From: JAICMB01 sp035295125
GTDB lineage: Bacteria > Acidobacteriota > Terriglobia > Bryobacterales > Bryobacteraceae
Direction of reading: 5' to 3'
Length of the DNA stretch: 64,000 nt
Assembly: GCA_035295125.1 (NCBI GenBank)
Contig: DATGJP010000121.1
Span: 1-64,000 of the forward strand
Shown: positions 59,907-64,000 of the stretch, piece by piece
Layout of the letters: each line of letters starts with the position of its first letter
Position numbering within the stretch: position 1 is the first letter of the stretch
The notes under the pieces: model-generated
Database searches by the model: none
Seen by the model: the letters and a program-made list of their open reading frames with translations, nothing else
What the model was told of the DNA's origin: nothing
Translations under genes and position numbers: made by a program

Positions 59907-60510
59907 TTTGATTCGGTTTCCCTCTCAGCAGCGTACGCCGCTCAGCCGCCAGAGCTCTTGTGTTCCTTGAACCATGGTAGGGTTCAGCACAGTTCGGAGG
60001 GTGCATTTGATCGGCCATACTGCTGCAGCAGTGAGGGAGGCCCAGTGGAGCGCTTCGTAAGGCGAGCGGCGATGCGCGGTGATCAGCGGTGTATGAAGGT
60101 ACTTAAAACGAGGAAGAGTTTGCCGGCACAAACGATACCGGTGGCAGGCTTGTTCTCCTCCCACCGAGACCACCGGCATCGGGCCGCTTTTATTGAAATT
60201 CGGCTGTCGCGGGCGGCACACTCTTCGCCGGAATAACACTGAGTCCGGCCGGCGTCCCAAGCTAACAGCCCGTGGCAGAAGTCTTTGAGAGCGGCATGCC
60301 AGGCGAAACCGCCTGCGCCACCTTTACGGCTCAACAGGTTGCGAGCCAAGGTGGGCTCAGCCTTGTCGCGTGATCGCTGACGTTGCGATCCCAATGTCGC
60401 AGTGGGTAACTTGCCCAACCCTTGCTGAGCAAGCCCGACGGCACCCGCCGGGAAGGGAACTGAGCGCCATCAAAGTAGCTGTGTCACCACTCGCGAAGCG
60501 ACATTGCCCG
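59907..60510. other. Intergenic stretch with repeat
   Basis: 600 bases between two sigma54-regulator genes on the same strand. A near-full repeat copy is at 60262-60360. No GGTCA/TGACC pair and no gene recognised here. Confidence 0.4.
60262..60360 (+). repeat. Dispersed repeat, type A, near-consensus copy
   Basis: CTAACAGCCCGTGGCAG, AAGTCTTTGAGAGCGGCATG, AGGCGAAACCGCCTGCG, CCACCTTTACGGCTCAACAG and GTTGCGAGCCAAGGTGGG. The best preserved copy in the window. Confidence 0.8.
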
Positions 60511-62610
60511 CTAAAGATCCTTGCGCGAGATCCCAAGTTTCCGCATCATCGCGTTGAGGGTCGTGCGCGGCATCCCGAGACGGTTAGCCGCCTTGCTTAC
60601 AATCCCACCCGTTTCCCGAAGCACCCGGGTGATATGCTCCCGATCCACCTGCTCCAGCGTGCTGCTGCCAGCGGCCTCCGAGGGATCGTGCCGTATTTCG
60701 CCTAAAGGCGCCCGCAGATTGGGACCCCGGGAAAGAATAACGGCCCGTTCAATGAAGTTCTCGAGCTCTCGCACATTTCCCGGCCACGACCAGCTCACCA
60801 ACGCCCGCATCGTGTCGGACGGTATCTTTTCAATCGGCTTATTCATGTGACGCGCATACTTCTGTGTGAAGTGTCGCGCCAGGATAGGAATGTCCTCGGG
60901 GTGGTCACGCAAAGGAGGGGTCGTGATCGGGAAAACCTTGAGGCGGTAATAGAGATCGCTTCGAAAAAGCTTGTCGCCCATCATCTGGGTCAAATTGCGG
61001 TTGGTCGCGGCGACGAGCCGGACGTCGATAGGGATGGTCTTAGTGCCACCCAACCTTTCGAACGCCTTTTCCTGCAAGGCCCGGAGCAGTTTTGGCTGCA
61101 AATCCAACGGGATGTCGCCTACTTCATCCAGAAACAGCGTGCCGCGGTGAGCCAGTTCGAAGCGGCCGATTTTCTGCGACAATGCGCCGGTGAAGGCTCC
61201 CTTCTCGTATCCGAATAGTTCACTTTCGAGAAGACCAGTCGGAATCGCCGCGCAGTTCAGTGTGATGAAAGGGAAGTTCCTGCGAGGGCTCAGACGGTGA
61301 ATGGCGCGCGCTACCAGTTCTTTTCCAGTACCGGTTTCGCCGAGGATCAATACGTTTGCGTCGGTCGGCGCCACCACCTCCACTTGCCGCAGAATTCGCC
61401 GCAGCGCCGCGCTGTTCCCGACAATCTCCTCGAAGTTTTGCTTGCCCTCGACGTCCTCCTCTCCGATTGATTCGCCGCCGTCACGCTCGCGAAGGTCCTG
61501 CACAAATGTGATCCACCGGAAAGGAGACAGCTTCAGAACCGCGGTTGCGACCAGAACCCGAACTCGCGTCCCGTCTTTGCGGAGCAACTCCTTCTCATAA
61601 GGCGTGCAAGCGCCGAACCGCAAGCCTTCCTCATGCGCCAGATCGTCGAGGGCGGCATACTCCGGCGGCGTAAGATCGGGCCAGCGCAGACGGCCCTCGG
61701 CCAGATCGTCGCGGCTGTAACCCACCAGCTTGAGGAACGCATCATTGGCCTCGGGGATCTGGTCGAATTCACCGGAAACAATGCCTGCGATGCTAGGTTC
61801 CGACGGCGCCGGACGAACCCGAGCGCGGCTGCGGCGCAATTGCTCGTCACGTTCGTGACGTTCGCTGAAGTCTCGAACTACTCTCGCAAACCCTTGCAGC
61901 TCTCCGTTTGTGTCTCGCAAAGCCATCGTGATGGCATTGGCCCAGAATCGCGAACCATCCTTCTTTACATGCCAGCGTTCGTTGCCGAAGTGGCTCTCGG
62001 CGGCGGCTCGATTGAGTTCATGTAGCGACTCTGCTCCGGGATTCTCATCAGCCGGATCGAGAAAAGATATGTGTTTGCCGGCGGCTTCCTCGGCCGAGTA
62101 ACCATAGATACGCTCCGCCCCCGAATACCAGGCGGCAACACGCCCCCCGGCATCGAGTAAACAGAGCGCGTAGTCCTGCACCCACGACGGTATGTGGTCT
62201 GAGGGTTCAGCCGGCGCGTTGTTGTCGCGCAGAACAAGGAGGTGGCGCACCGGCAACACGTTTCCTTTGGCCGTGTATTCGACATCCCACACGGTGCCAT
62301 CCGGACCGGCCAGGCGCAGAATCCCTTGCTGCTCCCCTTGTCCCAGAAAAGCTCGCCAGAGGTCGGAAATCCGAGGCTGGAAGCTGGGGTCCGCAAAGTC
62401 GTCCACTTTCTGACCTATAATCTGATCGCGTCGAATCCCCAGCAGTTTTTCGGCTCCGGCACTCGCGTCGCGATTATTGCGCTCGTTGTCGGTAATCAGA
62501 ATAGGCACGGACGGGTGAAAAACGATCGCCCGAAACAGCAACTCGAGTTCTCTCGGACCGTTTTCTAAGAGCCAGGTTAGTGCTTGTGCCTGTGAGCCTT
62601 CCGAGGCCAA
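60511..62610 (-). CDS. Triple-PAS sigma54-dependent activator
   Basis: 699 residues. Three PAS-like domains: about 25-135 (VPILITDNERNNRDASAGAEKLLG), 140-255 (CLLDAGGRVAAWYSGAERIYGYSAEEA) and 270-375 (EANDAFLKLVGYSRDDL). The AAA+ domain has Walker A GETGTGKE, GAFTGA intact and LFLDEVGDIPLDLQ. The HTH ends GGIVSKAANRLGMPRTTLNAMMRKLG. It activates sigma54 transcription. The three sensor domains suggest several signals. A GGTCA/TGACC site lies 60-75 bases before its start. Confidence 0.93.
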   Translation of the reverse strand: MASEGSQAQALTWLLENGPRELELLFRAIVFHPSVPILITDNERNNRDASAGAEKLLGIRRDQIIGQKVDDFADPSFQPRISDLWRAFLGQGEQQGILRLAGPDGTVWDVEYTAKGNVLPVRHLLVLRDNNAPAEPSDHIPSWVQDYALCLLDAGGRVAAWYSGAERIYGYSAEEAAGKHISFLDPADENPGAESLHELNRAAAESHFGNERWHVKKDGSRFWANAITMALRDTNGELQGFARVVRDFSERHERDEQLRRSRARVRPAPSEPSIAGIVSGEFDQIPEANDAFLKLVGYSRDDLAEGRLRWPDLTPPEYAALDDLAHEEGLRFGACTPYEKELLRKDGTRVRVLVATAVLKLSPFRWITFVQDLRERDGGESIGEEDVEGKQNFEEIVGNSAALRRILRQVEVVAPTDANVLILGETGTGKELVARAIHRLSPRRNFPFITLNCAAIPTGLLESELFGYEKGAFTGALSQKIGRFELAHRGTLFLDEVGDIPLDLQPKLLRALQEKAFERLGGTKTIPIDVRLVAATNRNLTQMMGDKLFRSDLYYRLKVFPITTPPLRDHPEDIPILARHFTQKYARHMNKPIEKIPSDTMRALVSWSWPGNVRELENFIERAVILSRGPNLRAPLGEIRHDPSEAAGSSTLEQVDREHITRVLRETGGIVSKAANRLGMPRTTLNAMMRKLGISRKDL

Positions 62611-62670
62611 CGCTTCTCCTTCGCTGTTGGCTACATGCTAGCACTGCAGACTTCTGGAACAGCGTCGGAT

Positions 62671-62686
62671 TGACCGGATTTGGTCA
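62671..62686. promoter_or_regulatory. TGACC-N6-GGTCA site before the triple-PAS gene
   Basis: TGACCGGATTTGGTCA, arms of five bases around a six-base spacer, about 60-75 bases upstream of the ATG at 62610. Same half-sites as at 58198 and 63288. Confidence 0.55.
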
Positions 62687-62714
62687 GCCTGATATTGGTC
62701 GCGCGCGGCAGGAT

Positions 62715-62963
62715 CTAGGCGCGGCGAAAGATGGTTCTATAGGCTACCAGCGTCGCGATAGAACCTATCGCGGCGCCGAACAAGCCGGGGACGAATGCTG
62801 CCGCTTGCGGGAACCCCAGCGAACTGACCGCCAGGGCGCCGGCAATCGCGCCGCCAACGCTCAACGTGATGTCCAACGCCATAGCGCCGGAGGTATGGTG
62901 AAATCGCCTACTCGCAAGCATGCCGGCGATTACACCGAAACCGATCCAAAGCAAAACCAACAT
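62715..62963 (-). CDS. GlsB/YeaQ/YmgE family membrane protein
   Basis: 82 residues with three helices (MLVLLWIGFGVIAGMLASRRFH, GGAIAGALAVSSL and FVPGLFGAAIGSIATLVAY). Gly-rich first helix and GxxAG are typical of the transglycosylase-associated family, often induced by envelope or general stress. AAGGAG before the ATG. Confidence 0.82.
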   Translation of the reverse strand: MLVLLWIGFGVIAGMLASRRFHHTSGAMALDITLSVGGAIAGALAVSSLGFPQAAAFVPGLFGAAIGSIATLVAYRTIFRRA

Positions 62964-63634
62964 TGCGTTACTCCTTACCTTGTTCTACTGGCCCGCGAAG
63001 CCGTTTGCCTGGCGGGAAACGGTACGGGTGGACGGAGACGCTCACGGATCTTATCCCAGGAACGAGCGCGTCGTCGTTTCTCTAATCTCAAGGCGACTGC
63101 TTTCTTGAAGTTTTCAGATTCGTGATCAAGCGCTGCGGTGCCGTACGTTCGGCTTCATCAGGAAGGATCACGATGCCATACATTGCACGGCCTCCGCCAA
63201 CCTGCCCGGTCGCAGAAATTGCCGATCCGCAGGATCGCCCCGCTGTTTGGGCCGTTATCCGCAACAGTCGCGTTCGGTGGCTAGATCGACCATATCTGGT
63301 CATGTGACCGTCTGCCGTCAAGATAAGGGCAGTGCGCGTTAGCGCAGGTTGTCAACCCTTGCGACCGATCTGCGGTTCACAGAGTGGATGAAAACAATGG
63401 CGCAGCCAGTTTCACCAGCGTGTTCTCAATGAGGTCCAAAGGCAGACGAAACCGCCGGCTCCAGCCTTCAACAGACTGCCACAGCGGAGTTTTCGCTCGT
63501 GCGGCGGGTCACCCATAAGCCGGATGATTCCACACCAACACTGCCAACGCGTCCTGCCTGCGCGGAGGGTCAACCCAGTGATTTGCGGGCAGCGGAACCC
63601 GGAATGCAGCGTGCACAACCGATTAAGCAACCGC
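62964..63634. other. Intergenic stretch with regulatory site and degenerate repeat
   Basis: Holds the composite site at 63288-63309 and, at 63405-63460, a weak minus-strand match to the type B repeat (GGCGGTTTCGTCTGCCTTTG). No gene recognised. Confidence 0.4.
63288..63309. promoter_or_regulatory. Composite GGTCA/TGACC site upstream of GlsB
   Basis: GACCA-TATC-TGGTCA-TG-TGACC: three half-sites in alternating orientation, as at 58198. The GGTCA-N2-TGACC pair has the same two-base spacer. About 330 bases upstream of the GlsB start. Confidence 0.55.
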
Positions 63635-64000
63635 ATGCGACAGAGAGTGATTCCGCTACTTGCGCCGGTGACAGAGCATCGCCAGAATGCCGACGGCTTC
63701 TACGAGACCAAAGTACGTGGGTTGGGCGTACTGAATTCGCCGCGCCTGAACAAGGGAACGGCCTTTACCGTAGAAGAGAGAAAAGCGCTGGGACTAACCG
63801 GACTGCTGCCGCCTGACATCAGCACACTGGAGGAGCAGGCAAAGCGGGCTTATATCCAGTACGAGCGGCTACCGGACGCGCTGAGCAAGAACATTTATCT
63901 CACGGCTTTGCACGATCGCAATGAGGTGCTGTTCTACCGGCTCTTTTCAGAGCATCTGCGCGAGATGATCCCCATCGTCAACGATCTGACGGTCGGAATG
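63635..64000 (+). CDS. NAD-dependent malic enzyme, 5' part
   Basis: The ATG at 63635 opens a frame that runs off the window end. RGLGVLNSPRLNKGTAFTVEERKALGLTGLLPPDISTLEEQAKRAYIQYERLP and SKNIYLTALHDRNEVLFYRLFSEHLREMIPIVNDLTVG are the conserved first 120 residues of malic enzymes (RGxxLLNxPxxNKGxAFxxxER, LQDRNExLFYRxL). A TAA upstream of the ATG closes the frame at 63623, so the start is near here. It oxidatively decarboxylates malate to pyruvate. Confidence 0.88.
   Translation, partial: MRQRVIPLLAPVTEHRQNADGFYETKVRGLGVLNSPRLNKGTAFTVEERKALGLTGLLPPDISTLEEQAKRAYIQYERLPDALSKNIYLTALHDRNEVLFYRLFSEHLREMIPIVNDLTVGM

Noticed and set aside
1..64000. CRISPR arrays, rRNA genes, riboswitches
   Set aside because: No regularly spaced direct repeats of CRISPR type, no rRNA segments and no riboswitch fold that I could recognise.

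Overview
The window looks like chromosomal DNA of an Acidobacteriota bacterium, probably near Solibacter/Bryobacter. The case rests on gene families: a PadR regulator next to an 'acidobacterial duplicated orphan permease', two tandem VWFA-related acidobacterial-domain proteins, many secreted proteins of unknown function, high GC by eye, and a dispersed intergenic repeat. No search could be run, so the taxonomy is an inference.

Layout. 1-7000 is a decayed stretch: a frameshifted response regulator, PadR plus ABC permease, an IS66-type remnant with an internal deletion, an ECF sigma-like fragment and a receiver protein lacking its phospho-acceptor Asp. 7000-15650 is ordinary metabolism: DUF3467 protein, GT39-type glycosyltransferase, a Cfa-type methyltransferase with an FAD oxidoreductase (resembling the pair that makes 10-methyl fatty acids), fabG-aguB-aguA (agmatine to putrescine) and a divergent UbiD decarboxylase followed by tRNA-His. 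15713-21391 is a small integrative element in the 3' end of tRNA-His. It has identical 19-bp ends, a tyrosine integrase, spaced GGGCAAT repeats inside both ends, and mostly unknown or broken cargo (zinc ribbon, a 291-aa protein, beta-helix, ArdC, GIY-YIG and HNH fragments).

21400-40400 holds a secreted beta-barrel/thioredoxin-fold fusion with an in-frame TGA after its signal peptide, a DNase I-fold protein with a small partner, a methyltransferase, the two VWA proteins, a secreted alpha/alpha-barrel plus BNR-like protein, a 557-aa protein of unknown role, a cell-wall/D-amino-acid cluster (serine hydrolase fused to a VanX-type dipeptidase, N-succinylamino-acid racemase family enzyme, permease) and a stand-alone (p)ppGpp hydrolase-like HD protein. 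40700-51750 has an ECF sigma/NrsF-type anti-sigma pair with a divergent secreted gene, a Tat-exported Gfo/Idh/MocA protein, a HEAT-repeat protein and a cluster of small envelope proteins.

52000-63000 reads as an envelope/proteostasis stress cluster, almost all on the minus strand: SagB-type oxidoreductase, zinc ribbon, GroEL, GroES, KOW-like protein, two envelope proteins, an SPFH protein, two PAS-sigma54 activators and a GlsB/YeaQ protein, with shared GGTCA/TGACC sites. The window ends inside a malic enzyme gene.

Two features recur. A repeat with a GGCGAAACCGCC core lies in at least twelve places, sometimes supplying stop codons or the last codons of genes. Several otherwise intact frames carry one frameshift or nonsense codon, so either this lineage is losing genes or the assembly has small errors.
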